Source of the DNA: Sphingomonas sp. 35-24ZXX
GTDB lineage: Bacteria > Pseudomonadota > Alphaproteobacteria > Sphingomonadales > Sphingomonadaceae
DNA: 64,000 nt
Direction of reading: 5' to 3'
Assembly (NCBI RefSeq): GCF_000786215.1
Contig: NZ_JROG01000007.1
Coordinates: 273,805-337,804 of the forward strand
Part shown: in pieces, positions 23,934 to 34,567 of the stretch
How the letters are laid out: each line of letters starts with the position of its first letter
Numbering within the stretch: position 1 is the stretch's first letter
Translations under genes and position numbers: made by a program
Notes under the pieces: generated by a model
The model's input: the letters and a program-made list of their open reading frames with translations, nothing else
Told to the model about the DNA's origin: nothing
Database searches by the model: none

Positions 23934-25987
23934 CTGGCCAGGACCCCATTGCCGCCTTTCGGGTCGAAGCTGGCGAACTGCTGGCAGGAATCGAACAGGC
24001 GCTGCTCGACCTCACCCACGATCTGACCAGCCGCGACCTGGTCGATACCGTCTTTCGGGGCCTGCACACGCTCAAGGGATCGGGGGCGATGTTCGGCTTC
24101 GATGCGCTGGCCAGCTTCACGCACCATTGCGAAACCGCCTTCGACCGCGTGCGCAAGGGCCAGGTGCCGGCAACGCAGGAACTGGTAGCGGTTATCTTGT
24201 CGGCGATGGACCACATGCAGGCGCTGGTCGATGGCGACGGCAGCGGGCTGGCAGCCACCGGCGACGAGATTCTGGCGCGGCTGCATGCTGCACTGGGCCA
24301 TGAAAGCCAGCCCGCATCCGCGCTGCCGCCGGCCGACGAGGACGCCTCCGCCGTGCCCGCCACCGACCAGGCATCGGGCTGGCGCGTGACCTTCTATCTT
24401 CCTCCCGATGCGATGACCAACGGCACCAACCCGCTGGCGCTGCTCGACGAGATGCGCGGTCTGGGCGAAGCCGAGGTCACCGCGCTCACCGACCGCATCC
24501 CGTCCCTGGCAGAGCTTGACGCCAGCCAGTGCCATATTGGCTGGCAGGTGGATCTGCGCGGCGATGTCACCCGCGAGGATATCGAGGACGTCTTCATCTT
24601 CGTGATGGACGACATGGAGCTCGACATCGCGCCGCTGGCCGATGCTGAGGATGGCCCGGTGATCTCTCCGGTCGAGGTCGTGGCAGAACATGCGCTTGTG
24701 GCCGCGGCGCCGGTCGATGAACCCAGCGAGCCGTCGGCACCACAGGCCGGTGCGAACGCGCCTGCCGATGCCGCTCGCAGCCGCACCACCGGAACGCCGG
24801 CCGAAAGCGTCCGGGTTCCCGCCGAGCGGCTCGATGTGCTGATGGACCGGGTCGGCGAGCTTGTCATCGTGCAGAGCCGCCTCGCGCAGCTGGCCAATGG
24901 CGGCGTGCGCGGGCCCGTGGGCGAACTGGCATTGCGATCGGTTTCGGAAGATATCGAGCGCCTCGCCAGCGAGCTGCGCGATACCATGATGGTGCTGCGC
25001 ATGGTGCCGGTCGCCAGCCTGTTCGGCCGTTTCCGCCGCCTGGTGCACGATCTCGCACGCGAGACCGGCAAGGCGATCGAGCTTTCCACCCATGGCGAAA
25101 CCACCGAGGTCGACAAGACCGTGATCGAGCGCCTCGCCGATCCGATGGTGCACCTGATCCGCAATGCCTGCGACCACGGGCTGGAGACGACCGAAGACCG
25201 GATCGCCAGCGGCAAGCCCGCTGCCGGCCAGGTCACCCTGTCGGCGCATCAGGCTGCCGGCGAGGTGCTGATCACGATCCGCGACGATGGCCGCGGGATC
25301 GATCGCGATCGCGTGCGTGCCAAGGCCGAAGCCCAGGGGCTGATCGAACCCGGGCAGCAGCTGACCGACAGCGAGCTGCTGCAGATGATCTTCCAGCCCG
25401 GCTTCTCGACCGCAGCGCAGGTTACCAACCTGTCCGGCCGCGGCGTCGGCATGGACGTGGTCAAGCGCACCATCGAGAGTCTGCGCGGAACCATCGACAT
25501 CACCTCGCGGCCCGGTGAAGGATCGACGGTGACGCTGCGCATCCCGCTGACGCTGGCCATTATCGATGGGCTGCTCGTGCGGGTCGGTGAAGGCCGTTAT
25601 GTCATTCCGCTGGGTGCGGTCGAGGAATGCATCGAGCTGAGCCTGGAAGACGACCTGCGCTCGCGCGGTCGCAGCTTTGTCACCCTGCGCGACCGGCTGG
25701 TGCCGTTCATCCGCATGCGCGACATGTTCGAGACCGGCACCCGCCCCGATCCGCACCAGAAGATCGTCGTGATCGCCACCGGCGGCGAGCGGGTCGGTCT
25801 GGTCGTCGATCAGATCATCGGCAGCCACCAGACGGTGATCAAGGCCATGTCGGCCCTGCACCGCGATGTCCCCGCCTTTGCCGGCGCGACGATCCTGGGG
25901 GACGGCAGCGTCGCCCTGATCCTCGATACCGTGCAACTCGTCACCGTCGGCCAGACCCAGGAGGAGCGGCTGCGTGCAGCCGGCTGA
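23930..25987 (+). CDS. cheA: Chemotaxis histidine kinase CheA
   Basis: 685 residues with full CheA architecture. P1/HPT: H46 in GLHTLKGSGAMFGFDAL. P2-like region about 145-235. P3 dimerisation about 290-350 (VPAERLDVLMDRVGELVI). P4 ATPase: LIRNACDHGLE (N box), DDGRGID (G1), GRGVGMDVV (G2). P5 CheW-like: about 535-680. It starts at ATG 23930, overlapping the cheY stop by ATGA. It should phosphorylate CheY and CheB of the same operon. Confidence 0.96.
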   Translation: MTGQDPIAAFRVEAGELLAGIEQALLDLTHDLTSRDLVDTVFRGLHTLKGSGAMFGFDALASFTHHCETAFDRVRKGQVPATQELVAVILSAMDHMQALVDGDGSGLAATGDEILARLHAALGHESQPASALPPADEDASAVPATDQASGWRVTFYLPPDAMTNGTNPLALLDEMRGLGEAEVTALTDRIPSLAELDASQCHIGWQVDLRGDVTREDIEDVFIFVMDDMELDIAPLADAEDGPVISPVEVVAEHALVAAAPVDEPSEPSAPQAGANAPADAARSRTTGTPAESVRVPAERLDVLMDRVGELVIVQSRLAQLANGGVRGPVGELALRSVSEDIERLASELRDTMMVLRMVPVASLFGRFRRLVHDLARETGKAIELSTHGETTEVDKTVIERLADPMVHLIRNACDHGLETTEDRIASGKPAAGQVTLSAHQAAGEVLITIRDDGRGIDRDRVRAKAEAQGLIEPGQQLTDSELLQMIFQPGFSTAAQVTNLSGRGVGMDVVKRTIESLRGTIDITSRPGEGSTVTLRIPLTLAIIDGLLVRVGEGRYVIPLGAVEECIELSLEDDLRSRGRSFVTLRDRLVPFIRMRDMFETGTRPDPHQKIVVIATGGERVGLVVDQIIGSHQTVIKAMSALHRDVPAFAGATILGDGSVALILDTVQLVTVGQTQEERLRAAG

Positions 25988-26492
25988 GCTTATGCAGGAT
26001 ATTCTCTCCAGACCCCCTTCGGCACGCTGGGACGATCATGGCCAGCTGGAAGTGCTGACCTTCGATCTTGGCGAAGAGACGCTGGCGGTGGAGGCCATGC
26101 TGGTCCGCGAAATTCTGGACCTTTTGCCCGAAACCAAGGTGCCGGGCGCTCCGCCGCTGGTCAGCAGCGTGGTGAATTTTCGCGGCAAGATCATCCCCAT
26201 CGCCGATCTGCGGCTGGCCTTCGACATGCCGCCCGCCCAGGTCACCGTCGACAGCCGGATCATCGTCATCGAGATCGAGATCGGCGGCGAGGCCACCCAG
26301 ATCGGCATGCGCACCGACAAGGTGCACGAAGTGACCACGCTGAATCGCAGCGATGCCGAAACGCCGCCCGCCGTCGGCATGCGCTGGCGCCGCGACTTCA
26401 TCCACGATCTCGTCCGGCAATCCGGCGGCATCATCGTGCTGCCCAACCTGGGCGCGATTTTCAGGACCGATACCGACGCCGCGTGCTCGTAG
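25974..26492 (+). CDS. cheW: Chemotaxis coupling protein CheW (first copy)
   Basis: 172 residues from GTG 25974, overlapping cheA by 14 bases, with GAGGAG about ten bases upstream; ATG 25992 is the alternative. The CheW fold covers about residues 25-165: LEVLTFDLGEETLAVEAMLV, then VVNFRGKIIPIADLRLAF, the receptor/kinase-binding loop, and GGIIVLPNLGAIF near the end. It links CheA to the two receptors that follow. It differs clearly from the second CheW at 30333. Confidence 0.93.
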   Translation: MQPAELMQDILSRPPSARWDDHGQLEVLTFDLGEETLAVEAMLVREILDLLPETKVPGAPPLVSSVVNFRGKIIPIADLRLAFDMPPAQVTVDSRIIVIEIEIGGEATQIGMRTDKVHEVTTLNRSDAETPPAVGMRWRRDFIHDLVRQSGGIIVLPNLGAIFRTDTDAACS

Positions 26493-26540
26493 CACACGCC
26501 ACGCACCCGGCGAGACCCATTCAATCAGGAGACCCGTTTC

Positions 26541-28325
26541 ATGTTGCGCCCGTCCTTTTCCGTGAAGTCGACCTCTCATGCAGATGCTGCGATCGAGGAG
26601 GTCCGTCGCCTGACACAGGCCGTCAGAAGCGGTGACACACACGTCCGCATCGATCTGTCGGGATCGACCGGCGCGGCCCGGGACATGCTGGCTGCCGTGG
26701 GCGAGCTGGTCGACAGCCTCACCGCGCCCGTTCAGGCGCTCAAGACCGGAATCGACCATGTCGTGGTCGAGCACGCGCGCGGCGACATCGACGTCAGCCT
26801 GCGCCCCGCCGACTACCCGGGCGATTTCGCGGTGATTGCACAGGCGATCAATGGCCTGGTCGACAGCCATATCAGCGTCAAGAAGCTGGCGATGACCTGC
26901 GTCAAGGGCATTGCCGAGGGCGATTTCAAGGCACCGCTGGAGCAGCTGCCTGGCAAGAAGGCCTTCATCAACGACACCATCGAACTGTTGCGCGGCAACC
27001 TCAGCGGCCTCATCGCGGAGATGAACCTGATGTCGGCAGAGCACGACAAGGGCGACATCGACGTGTTTGTCCCGGCCGAAAAGTTCCAGGGAGACTTCGG
27101 GGTGATGGCCCATGCGGTCAACACCATGGTGATCAACCATATCGCCGCCAAGAAGAAGGCGCTGGCCTGTGTCCACCTGTTCGGTGAAGGCGATCTCGAC
27201 GCGCCGATGGAGCAGTTGCCCGGCAAGAAGGCTTTCATCAACGACACCATCGAGCTGCTGCGCAAGAACCTGCGGCAGACGGCGAACCTGGCGGAAGCGA
27301 TTGCCGACGGCGACCTGACGATCGAGCACACCGCCCTGTCGGACAAGGACAAGCTGGGCACCGCGCTGATCGCGATGATCGAGCGGCTGCGGACCGTGGT
27401 CGGGGATACGGTCGCTGCGGTCGGCAATGTCGCTGCGGGCAGCCAGGAACTGTCATCGAGCTCGGAACAGGTATCCCAGGGCGCGACCGAACAGGCCGCG
27501 GCGGCCGAAGAGGCATCCGCATCGATGGAAGAGATGGCGGCGAACGTCAAGCAGACCGCCGACAATGCCGCGCAGACCGAAAAGATTGCCCGTCAGTCCG
27601 CCAAGGATGCCGAAAACAGCGGTGTTGCCGTCAGCAAGGCGGTCGAGGCGATGCAGACCATCGTCGAGAAGATCAGCATCGTCCAGGAAATCGCCCGCCA
27701 GACCGACCTGCTGGCGCTCAACGCCGCGGTCGAAGCGGCGCGGGCCGGAGAACATGGCCGCGGCTTTGCGGTAGTGGCATCCGAAGTGCGCAAGCTGGCC
27801 GAACGCAGCCAGGGGGCTGCCGCAGAGATCAGCACCATGTCGTCGGAAACGGTCAAGGCCGCTGTCGAGGCGGGCGAGATGCTGAGCCGGCTGGTCCCCG
27901 ATATCCGCCGCACCGCAGAGCTCGTCTCCGAAATCAGCGCCGCCTGCCGCGAACAAGACATCGGCACCGCGCAGATCAACCAGGCGATCCAGCAGCTTGA
28001 CCAGGTGACCCAGCAGAATGCTGCTGCGTCCGAACAGATCAGTGCGACATCGGAAGAACTGGCCAGCCAGGCCGAAGAGCTTCAGCAGAGCATCGCCTAC
28101 TTCCGCGTGGATCCCCATGCAGCCGGCGCTGGCGCCAGCCATGCCCGCCCGGCCGCCAAGGCTCTGCGGCGCCCCGTGCAAAAGGCCAAGGCTGCCAAGC
28201 CTGCAGCCCCCCGGGCCAAGCCAAACTCGGTCGCGCACCAGCAGGATCGGGTCAAGGGTTTCGCGCTCGACCTCGATCGCGGCGGTGCGGATCACGATGA
28301 CGCCGAATTCGGGCAGGCCGCCTGA
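26541..28325 (+). CDS. Cytoplasmic methyl-accepting chemotaxis protein (first of a tandem pair)
   Basis: 594 residues with no membrane segment. The N-terminal half is a series of HAMP-like units, two of which contain [17 protein letters not shown] (near residues 134 and 224). The C-terminal half is the antiparallel signalling bundle, with the hairpin tip [20 protein letters not shown] followed by [21 protein letters not shown]. The tail (KPNSVAHQQ...[10 protein letters not shown]...FGQAA) is shared with the next gene. The poly-HAMP soluble layout suggests it senses an internal signal or a partner protein. AGGAG lies about ten bases before the ATG. Confidence 0.93.
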   Translation: MLRPSFSVKSTSHADAAIEEVRRLTQAVRSGDTHVRIDLSGSTGAARDMLAAVGELVDSLTAPVQALKTGIDHVVVEHARGDIDVSLRPADYPGDFAVIAQAINGLVDSHISVKKLAMTCVKGIAEGDFKAPLEQLPGKKAFINDTIELLRGNLSGLIAEMNLMSAEHDKGDIDVFVPAEKFQGDFGVMAHAVNTMVINHIAAKKKALACVHLFGEGDLDAPMEQLPGKKAFINDTIELLRKNLRQTANLAEAIADGDLTIEHTALSDKDKLGTALIAMIERLRTVVGDTVAAVGNVAAGSQELSSSSEQVSQGATEQAAAAEEASASMEEMAANVKQTADNAAQTEKIARQSAKDAENSGVAVSKAVEAMQTIVEKISIVQEIARQTDLLALNAAVEAARAGEHGRGFAVVASEVRKLAERSQGAAAEISTMSSETVKAAVEAGEMLSRLVPDIRRTAELVSEISAACREQDIGTAQINQAIQQLDQVTQQNAAASEQISATSEELASQAEELQQSIAYFRVDPHAAGAGASHARPAAKALRRPVQKAKAAKPAAPRAKPNSVAHQQDRVKGFALDLDRGGADHDDAEFGQAA

Positions 28326-28392
28326 TCAAGCGTCTCCCCGGATAACTCCACCAGAACTTTCAACACCTTAACCAGCCCAGGAGGCCTGTTTC

Positions 28393-30336
28393 ATGCTGCG
28401 CCCATCCATCACCTTGAAGCCCAGTTCGCACGCGGATGTCGCCATTGAGGACATTCGTCGCCTGACCCAGTCGATCGGCAACGGCGATACGCGGGCCCGT
28501 CTGGACCTTTCGCAGGCCACGGGACCTGCGCGCGAGACCCTGGCGGCGGTCAACGATCTGCTCGATACCATGAACGCGCCCGTGGCGGCGCTGAAGCGCG
28601 GGATCGAGACCGTGTCGGCCGAGCATGTTCGCGGCGATATCGATGTCTGCCTTCGCCCCGACGACTTCCGCGGCGATTTCAGCGAGGTTGCGCAGCTGAT
28701 CAACGCGCTGGTGACCAGCCACATCAACGTCAAGAAGCAGGCGATGGCCTGTGTCAGGGGCATTGCCGAGGGCGACTTCCAGGCGCCGATGGAGCAGCTG
28801 CCTGGCAAGAAGGCGTTCATCAACGATACCATCGAGCTGCTGCGGGGCAACCTGCGCGGATTGATCGCCGAAATGAACCACATGTCGGCCGAGCACGACA
28901 AGGGCGATATCGACGTGTTTGTTCCGGCCGACAAGTTCCATGGCGATTTCGCGACCATGGCGCATTCGGTCAACACGATGGTCGTCAATCACATCGCGGC
29001 CAAGAAGAAGGCAATGGCCTGCGTCCGGCAGTTTGGCGAAGGCAATTTCGACGCGCCGATGGAGCAGCTGCCCGGCAAGAAGGCGTTCATCAACGACACG
29101 ATCGAACTGCTGCGCGGCAACTTCAAGGCGATCATCGGCGAAATTCATCGCCTGATCGATGCGTCCACGGCAGGACAGCTGCAGGAACGCGGCAACGCCG
29201 GCGACTTCCCCGGCGATTTCGGTCAGGTCGTGCATGGCATCAACGGAATGCTCGATGCGATTTTGCTGCCCATCGCGGAAGGCAACCGGGTGCTCGACCA
29301 GGTGAGCACGGGTTCGCTGATCGAGCGGGTCGAGATCGAATGCGAAGGCGATCACCGCCGGATGAAGGATTCGATCAACAATCTCGTCGACAGCCTGACG
29401 CGCTTTGCGATCAACATTGGCGGCGCGGCCGATCAGGTCGGCGCAGGCAGCCAGGAACTCGCCGCCAGCTCCGAGCAGGTGTCGCAAGGCGCCACCGAAC
29501 AGGCTGCAGCGGCCGAACAGGCGTCCGCATCGATGGAAGAGATGGCGGCCAACGTCAAACAGACCGCCGACAATGCCGCCCAGACCGAGAAGATCGCCCG
29601 CCAGTCCGCCAAGGACGCCGAACACAGCGGCGAAGCCGTGAACAAGGCGGTCAGCGCGATGCAGACCATCGCCGAAAAGATCGGAATCGTGCAGGAAATC
29701 GCCCGCCAGACCGACCTGCTTGCGCTCAACGCTGCGGTCGAGGCGGCGCGCGCCGGTGAGCATGGCCGCGGCTTTGCCGTGGTGGCATCCGAAGTGCGCA
29801 AGCTGGCCGAACGCAGCCAGGGGGCGGCCGCCGAGATCAGCACCATGTCATCGGAAACGGTGCGAGCCGCCACCGAGGCGGGCGAGATGCTGGGCCGCCT
29901 GGTGCCCGACATCCGCCGCACCGCCGAATTGGTCTCCGAGATCAGTGCCGCCTGCCGCGAGCAGGACATCGGCACCGCACAGATCAACGAAGCGCTGCAG
30001 CAGCTCGATCAGGTGACGCAGCAGAATGCCGCTGCATCCGAACAGATCAATTCGACGTCGGAAGAACTGGCCGGCCAGGCCGAAGAGCTGCAGCAGAGCA
30101 TCGCCTTCTTTCAGATGGGCGAACGCACAGGCAAGCCCGCTGCCGAGCGGATGGCGCGCCCGGCGGTGAAGACCGCGCCGCGCCGCCCCGCTGGCAAGGC
30201 CAAGCCCGCCCCTGCAGCGGCACGCGGCAAGCCCAACTCGGTGGCGCATCAGCAGGAGCGCGCAAAGGGCTTCGCGCTGGATCTCGATCGCGGCGGTCTG
30301 GATCAGGATGACGCCGATTTCGGACAGGCCGCATGA
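28393..30336 (+). CDS. Cytoplasmic methyl-accepting chemotaxis protein (second of a tandem pair)
   Basis: 647 residues, a paralogue of the preceding gene, again without membrane segments. The first ~280 residues align unit for unit, with [17 protein letters not shown] at the same residues (about 134 and 224). An extra HAMP-like unit (about 255-345) comes before the signalling bundle. The hairpin tip and adaptation helices are nearly identical, and the tail repeats KPNSVAHQQ and FGQAA. AGGAGG sits upstream of the ATG. Its stop overlaps the next cheW start by ATGA. The extra unit is the main difference and may set a different input. Confidence 0.93.
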   Translation: MLRPSITLKPSSHADVAIEDIRRLTQSIGNGDTRARLDLSQATGPARETLAAVNDLLDTMNAPVAALKRGIETVSAEHVRGDIDVCLRPDDFRGDFSEVAQLINALVTSHINVKKQAMACVRGIAEGDFQAPMEQLPGKKAFINDTIELLRGNLRGLIAEMNHMSAEHDKGDIDVFVPADKFHGDFATMAHSVNTMVVNHIAAKKKAMACVRQFGEGNFDAPMEQLPGKKAFINDTIELLRGNFKAIIGEIHRLIDASTAGQLQERGNAGDFPGDFGQVVHGINGMLDAILLPIAEGNRVLDQVSTGSLIERVEIECEGDHRRMKDSINNLVDSLTRFAINIGGAADQVGAGSQELAASSEQVSQGATEQAAAAEQASASMEEMAANVKQTADNAAQTEKIARQSAKDAEHSGEAVNKAVSAMQTIAEKIGIVQEIARQTDLLALNAAVEAARAGEHGRGFAVVASEVRKLAERSQGAAAEISTMSSETVRAATEAGEMLGRLVPDIRRTAELVSEISAACREQDIGTAQINEALQQLDQVTQQNAAASEQINSTSEELAGQAEELQQSIAFFQMGERTGKPAAERMARPAVKTAPRRPAGKAKPAPAAARGKPNSVAHQQERAKGFALDLDRGGLDQDDADFGQAA

Positions 30337-30815
30337 GCGCCCCGTCCGAAATCCAGGTGGTCGAATTCGGCCTGGGCGACGAGGTATTCGCCGTGCCGGT
30401 CACGCTGGTCCGCGAGATCCTGGACCATGTCCAGCCGTTCCACGTCCCCAACGGCCCGGACTATTTCCTCGGCCTGACCGATGTGCGCGGCGAAGGCGTG
30501 CCGACGGTGGACCTGCGCGTCCGCCTAGGCCTGCCGCCGGCCACGCCCACGCTGGCAACCCGCATCCTGATCCTGGACATGCCGCTGCCAGACCGTGCGC
30601 TGGCGCTGGGCGTGGTCATTGACCGGGTTCTGGGTGTCACCACCATCGAACCCGCCCAGGTCGAAAAGGCCCCCGATATCGGGGTGCGGTGGAATTCGGA
30701 TTATATTACCGGTGTGGTCCGCCGCGAATACGGCTTTGTCGTGATCATCGATGTCGCCAGCATATTCTCGGCCGCAGAAACCCCCGCCTTGTCCGCCAGT
30801 GCGAAGGCGGCATGA
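30333..30815 (+). CDS. cheW: Chemotaxis coupling protein CheW (second copy)
   Basis: 160 residues. The CheW fold is complete: [46 protein letters not shown], and [13 protein letters not shown] near the end. It overlaps the receptor stop (ATGA) and the cheR start (ATGA). Two different CheW proteins for two paralogous receptors suggests mixed arrays or receptor-specific coupling. Confidence 0.92.
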   Translation: MSAPSEIQVVEFGLGDEVFAVPVTLVREILDHVQPFHVPNGPDYFLGLTDVRGEGVPTVDLRVRLGLPPATPTLATRILILDMPLPDRALALGVVIDRVLGVTTIEPAQVEKAPDIGVRWNSDYITGVVRREYGFVVIIDVASIFSAAETPALSASAKAA

Positions 30816-31675
30816 CGATGGCCGCCCCGCTTCTGCGCGCGCCCGTGTTCAACCCGGATGCCATCAGCCCGCAGCATTTCCGCGCGCTGGCCAGCCTGAT
30901 CTACAGCGAGGCAGGCATCCGGTTGCCGCCGTCCAAGACCACGATGCTCGAGGGCCGGCTGCGGCGGCGGGTGCGCGCCACCGGCCACGCCAATCTCAAC
31001 GCCTATTGCGCGCACATCCTGAGCAGCGACGTCGCGCGCGAAGAAATCGACGCGCTGCTCAATGCGGTGACGACGAACAAGACAGACTTCTTCCGCGAGC
31101 GCAATCATTTCGATTACATCGTGTCGCAGATCCTTCCCGCCTACAGCCGCGAGGGTCGGCGGACCGTGCGCTGCTGGAGCGCCGCCTGCTCGAACGGGGC
31201 AGAGCCCTATACCCTGGCGATGGTGCTCGATGATTACGCGCAGGCCCATGGCGGGCCCGATTACGAAATCCTGGCGACCGATCTCGACAGCAACATGCTC
31301 GAGACCGGCATCAAGGGCATCTACCCTGCAGAGATGGTGGAGCCGGTGCCGGCCGCGATGCGCCGCCGCTATGTCATGGAGCCCAAGGACCGATCGCGGC
31401 GCGAGGTGCGCATTTCGCCGGCGCTGCGCAAGAAGGTCAGCTTCGGCCGCCTCAACCTGATGAACCACCACTATCCCATCGGTGATCCCGTCGACCTGAT
31501 CTTCTGCCGCAACGTGCTGATCTATTTCGACAAGCCCACCCAGACAGCCGTGGTCGAGCGCCTGTGCGAGCAGCTTGCGCCCGGCGGATACCTTCTGCTG
31601 GGCCATTCGGAATCGAACGTCGGGCTCGACCGCAGCATGAAGAGCGTCAGCAACACGATTTTCCAGAGGATTTGA
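30812..31675 (+). CDS. cheR: Chemotaxis receptor methyltransferase CheR
   Basis: 287 residues from ATG 30812, overlapping the cheW stop; a second ATG two codons later is possible. The N-terminal helical domain (about 18-90, [30 protein letters not shown]) is followed by an AdoMet fold: [38 protein letters not shown] and [20 protein letters not shown]. It methylates receptor glutamates for adaptation. No extra TPR domain is present. Confidence 0.96.
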   Translation: MTMAAPLLRAPVFNPDAISPQHFRALASLIYSEAGIRLPPSKTTMLEGRLRRRVRATGHANLNAYCAHILSSDVAREEIDALLNAVTTNKTDFFRERNHFDYIVSQILPAYSREGRRTVRCWSAACSNGAEPYTLAMVLDDYAQAHGGPDYEILATDLDSNMLETGIKGIYPAEMVEPVPAAMRRRYVMEPKDRSRREVRISPALRKKVSFGRLNLMNHHYPIGDPVDLIFCRNVLIYFDKPTQTAVVERLCEQLAPGGYLLLGHSESNVGLDRSMKSVSNTIFQRI

Positions 31676-31680
31676 CACAG

Positions 31681-32760
31681 ATGGCCGTCCCCAAGATCCG
31701 CGTGCTCATCATCGACGACAGCGCCAGCGTGCGCCAGGCGTTGACGTCGGTGCTGCAGGAAGACCCGGAGATCGAGGTCATCGGCGCAGCATCGGACCCG
31801 TTTGCGGCCGCGCGCTATATCAAGGACGAACTGCCCGACGTCATCACGCTGGATGTCGAGATGCCACGGATGGATGGCATCACCTTCCTGCGCAAGATCA
31901 TGGAACAGTGCCCCGTGCCGGTGGTGATGTGCTCGTCGCTGACCGAGGAAGGCTCGGAAACGCTGATGCATGCGCTGGAGGCAGGCGCCGTCGATGTGAT
32001 CCTCAAGCCACGCATGGGCGTTGCCGATCATCTGACCGAATCGCGCATGATGATCCGTGAGACGGTCAAGGGCGCGGCGCGGGCAAGGGTGCGCGGACGC
32101 AAGGCCCAGACGCGCCCGGTGCAGGTGCAGGAGAAGCTGACCGCCGATGTCATGCTGATGCCGCCCACCGGCCGCGCGATGAGCCGGACGACCGAGATGG
32201 TGGTGTGCATCGGCGCATCCACCGGAGGCACCGAGGCGCTGCGCGAAGTGCTGATGGCGCTGCCCGCCAACTCCCCCGGGATCGTCGTGGTGCAGCATAT
32301 GCCCGAACAGTTCACCCGCGCCTTTGCCAAGCGGCTCGACGGGCTGTGCGAGGTCAGCGTCAAGGAAGCGCAGGACGGCGACACGGTGATGCGCGGCCAT
32401 GTCCTGATCGCTCCGGGCGGGCGGCACACGCTGCTGCAGCGCCAGGGTGCGCGCTATCTGGTTTCGGTGCGCGAAGGACCGTTGGTATCGCGCCACCGCC
32501 CCTCGGTCGACGTGCTGTTCCGGTCCGCCGCGAACAGCGCAGGATCCAACGCGGTCGGCATCATCATGACCGGCATGGGCGATGATGGCGCGCGGGGCCT
32601 TTTGGAAATGAAACAGGGCGGTGCGCGCACCTTTGCCCAGGATGAAGCAACCTGCGTGGTCTTTGGCATGCCCAAGGAAGCCATCACCCGCGATGCCGTC
32701 GACAAGATTGTCCCGCTTGGCGCGATCGCCCGCGAACTGCTCCATGCGACCGCACGCTAG
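31681..32760 (+). CDS. cheB: Chemotaxis receptor methylesterase/deamidase CheB
   Basis: 359 residues from ATG 31681, five bases after the cheR stop. Receiver domain at 1-120: D12/D13 pocket and D58 in [11 protein letters not shown]. Effector domain at about 170-355: S180 in [13 protein letters not shown]206 in [10 protein letters not shown], and the catalytic Asp in [12 protein letters not shown]. Once phosphorylated by CheA it removes receptor methyl groups. Confidence 0.96.
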   Translation: MAVPKIRVLIIDDSASVRQALTSVLQEDPEIEVIGAASDPFAAARYIKDELPDVITLDVEMPRMDGITFLRKIMEQCPVPVVMCSSLTEEGSETLMHALEAGAVDVILKPRMGVADHLTESRMMIRETVKGAARARVRGRKAQTRPVQVQEKLTADVMLMPPTGRAMSRTTEMVVCIGASTGGTEALREVLMALPANSPGIVVVQHMPEQFTRAFAKRLDGLCEVSVKEAQDGDTVMRGHVLIAPGGRHTLLQRQGARYLVSVREGPLVSRHRPSVDVLFRSAANSAGSNAVGIIMTGMGDDGARGLLEMKQGGARTFAQDEATCVVFGMPKEAITRDAVDKIVPLGAIARELLHATAR

Positions 32761-32822
32761 ACACTTGCCTGAACGGGCGCTGCCGGGCGGTCCATGCCCC
32801 GGCGAAGAAAGGCCAGAATGAC

Positions 32823-34559
32823 ATGCGCCCTGCCCTCAAGTCCCTGCCGCCGCCAGATTTCGCACAGGATACCATTCAGGACCTGTTGAGCGATATCACC
32901 CAGGGCATCGATGCGCGTTTCGTCCAGGTCGGCAACACCCTGGTGCAGGCCGTGGGATCGATCGACGGGATTGTCGCCGCGCTGCACAAGGCGACATCGA
33001 GCTTCCAGTCTGGCAACGGCGCAGCAGCGGTGGGCAACCTGACGATGGCGGCGCGGCGGTTGTCGCAGGTGGGCCCGCAGACCCGGAACCGCGCAAGCGA
33101 GATCGGCGCCATCCAAAAAGCCTCGCGCCGGCTGTCGCTGCATGTCGAAGAGGTCCACAGGGCGCTGCGGGTGCTGGATATCTACGGGCTCAACGTCAAG
33201 ATCGCAGCATCAGGGGCCGAAACGTTCGTGGACTTTGCCAATACCATGTCGGGGCAGATCAAGGTCGGCCAGGTCGAGGTGGTGGGGCTGAAGACCAAGC
33301 TGGACGAGCTGGGCGCCAGCCTGCGCAGCATGGAATATCACGACCGGCTGCTGGCCAGCGAATGCGAACGGGTGGTGCCCCAGGTCCCCGACCGGCTTGA
33401 AGCCGATGCCGCCGCGCTGCGGGCGCACCAGGCGCTGCTGGCTGCGCTTGCCGACGACACGGCGACGCTCGCCCGGTCGATCCAGGCCAATGTGGCCGGC
33501 GTGCTGGCTGCCATCCAGGTGGGCGATATTGCCCGGCAATGGCTGGAACATGTGCTGGCGGGCTATGAGAGCCTGCAGGCCATGCTGGCCGAGACCGAGC
33601 TGGAAGAGGGCGACCGCAACGCCGCGCGCAACCACATCCTGCAGCTGCTGCTGGCGCATGTGGTGGCCGCAGGCGACCAGTTTCGGCGGGAAACCCGGCT
33701 GCTGGTCACATCGCTGCGCGCAATGGTGCCGGAGGCGGACCGCCTGATCGCGCTCAGCAAGGGCAGCAGCGACGGCGATGGCAATGTGTTCCTGCGCAAT
33801 CTCGAGGCGGGCATCGCCGAAGCCGATTCGATGATCACCCAGCTGCGCAAGACCGACGACCAGGCGGCCGAGACGCTGCGCATCATCGTCGACACGGTGG
33901 ACGATCTGGCCGGCCGAGCCGCCGCCATGCGCATCCTGCGGATCGAGGTCCAGCAGATGGCGATCAACATCGGCCTGAGGTGCAGGCGGGTCGAAAGCAT
34001 CAGCCGGCCGGTGGCGGTCATCGCGGAGGAAATCCGGGCGCACTCCGATGCGCTGCATGAGACGATCGCGGCCATCACGGCAGAGGCGGAAGACCTGAAC
34101 GCCATTTCGTTGCGGATGCGCGAACAGGCCAAAGATCATGATGCGCAAGGGGGTGGCGGGCTGAACCAGTCGCTCAGCGCGATTGCCGATGGGGCGCAGC
34201 TGACCGAGGATGCGATGGCGGTGTCCCAGACCATGGCCAGCGGGCTTCTGGGTGCGCTTCGGTCGACCACCGACGAACTCGAGCGGAGCCTCGACCTGGG
34301 AGATGCGCTCGAACAGATCGAGGCGCTGCTCAAGGCGGAAATCGGCCCCGCAGGCATGCTGGCCGACAGGCCCGATCATCCGGTCAGAACCATCCTGGAA
34401 GACATGGCACGCAGCTATACCATGGCGAGCGAGCGCGTCATCCACGACCAGTTCCTGCTGCCCGGCATGGCGCCGCTGATTGTCGCGAACGTCGGCGCGC
34501 CGGACAGCCCCGGCGCGCTCGACGATGATGACGCGCTGTTCGACGACGCCCTGTTCTGA
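32823..34559 (+). CDS. Helical che-operon protein with CheZ-like DxxxQ motif (candidate CheY-P phosphatase)
   Basis: 578 residues, nearly all helical, no membrane segment or signal peptide, and no family I can name firmly. It is the last gene of the chemotaxis operon, 62 bases after cheB. Two internal segments look related to each other: residues 113-140 (RALRVLDIYGLNVKIAASG) and 366-395 (AAAMRILRIEVQQMAINIG). Residues 231-244 read IQVGDIARQWLEHV, in which D235 and Q239 give the DxxxQ spacing of the CheZ active site. The C-terminus (567-578, DDDDALFDDALF) is an Asp/Phe tail like the CheY-binding end of CheZ. A CheY-P phosphatase is inferred; a structural or receptor-like scaffold is the alternative. 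Confidence 0.5.
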   Translation: MRPALKSLPPPDFAQDTIQDLLSDITQGIDARFVQVGNTLVQAVGSIDGIVAALHKATSSFQSGNGAAAVGNLTMAARRLSQVGPQTRNRASEIGAIQKASRRLSLHVEEVHRALRVLDIYGLNVKIAASGAETFVDFANTMSGQIKVGQVEVVGLKTKLDELGASLRSMEYHDRLLASECERVVPQVPDRLEADAAALRAHQALLAALADDTATLARSIQANVAGVLAAIQVGDIARQWLEHVLAGYESLQAMLAETELEEGDRNAARNHILQLLLAHVVAAGDQFRRETRLLVTSLRAMVPEADRLIALSKGSSDGDGNVFLRNLEAGIAEADSMITQLRKTDDQAAETLRIIVDTVDDLAGRAAAMRILRIEVQQMAINIGLRCRRVESISRPVAVIAEEIRAHSDALHETIAAITAEAEDLNAISLRMREQAKDHDAQGGGGLNQSLSAIADGAQLTEDAMAVSQTMASGLLGALRSTTDELERSLDLGDALEQIEALLKAEIGPAGMLADRPDHPVRTILEDMARSYTMASERVIHDQFLLPGMAPLIVANVGAPDSPGALDDDDALFDDALF

Positions 34560-34567
34560 TCAGCGCA

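Noticed and set aside
23894..25936. Long minus-strand frame opposite cheA
   Set aside because: Antisense shadow; cheA carries all expected motifs.
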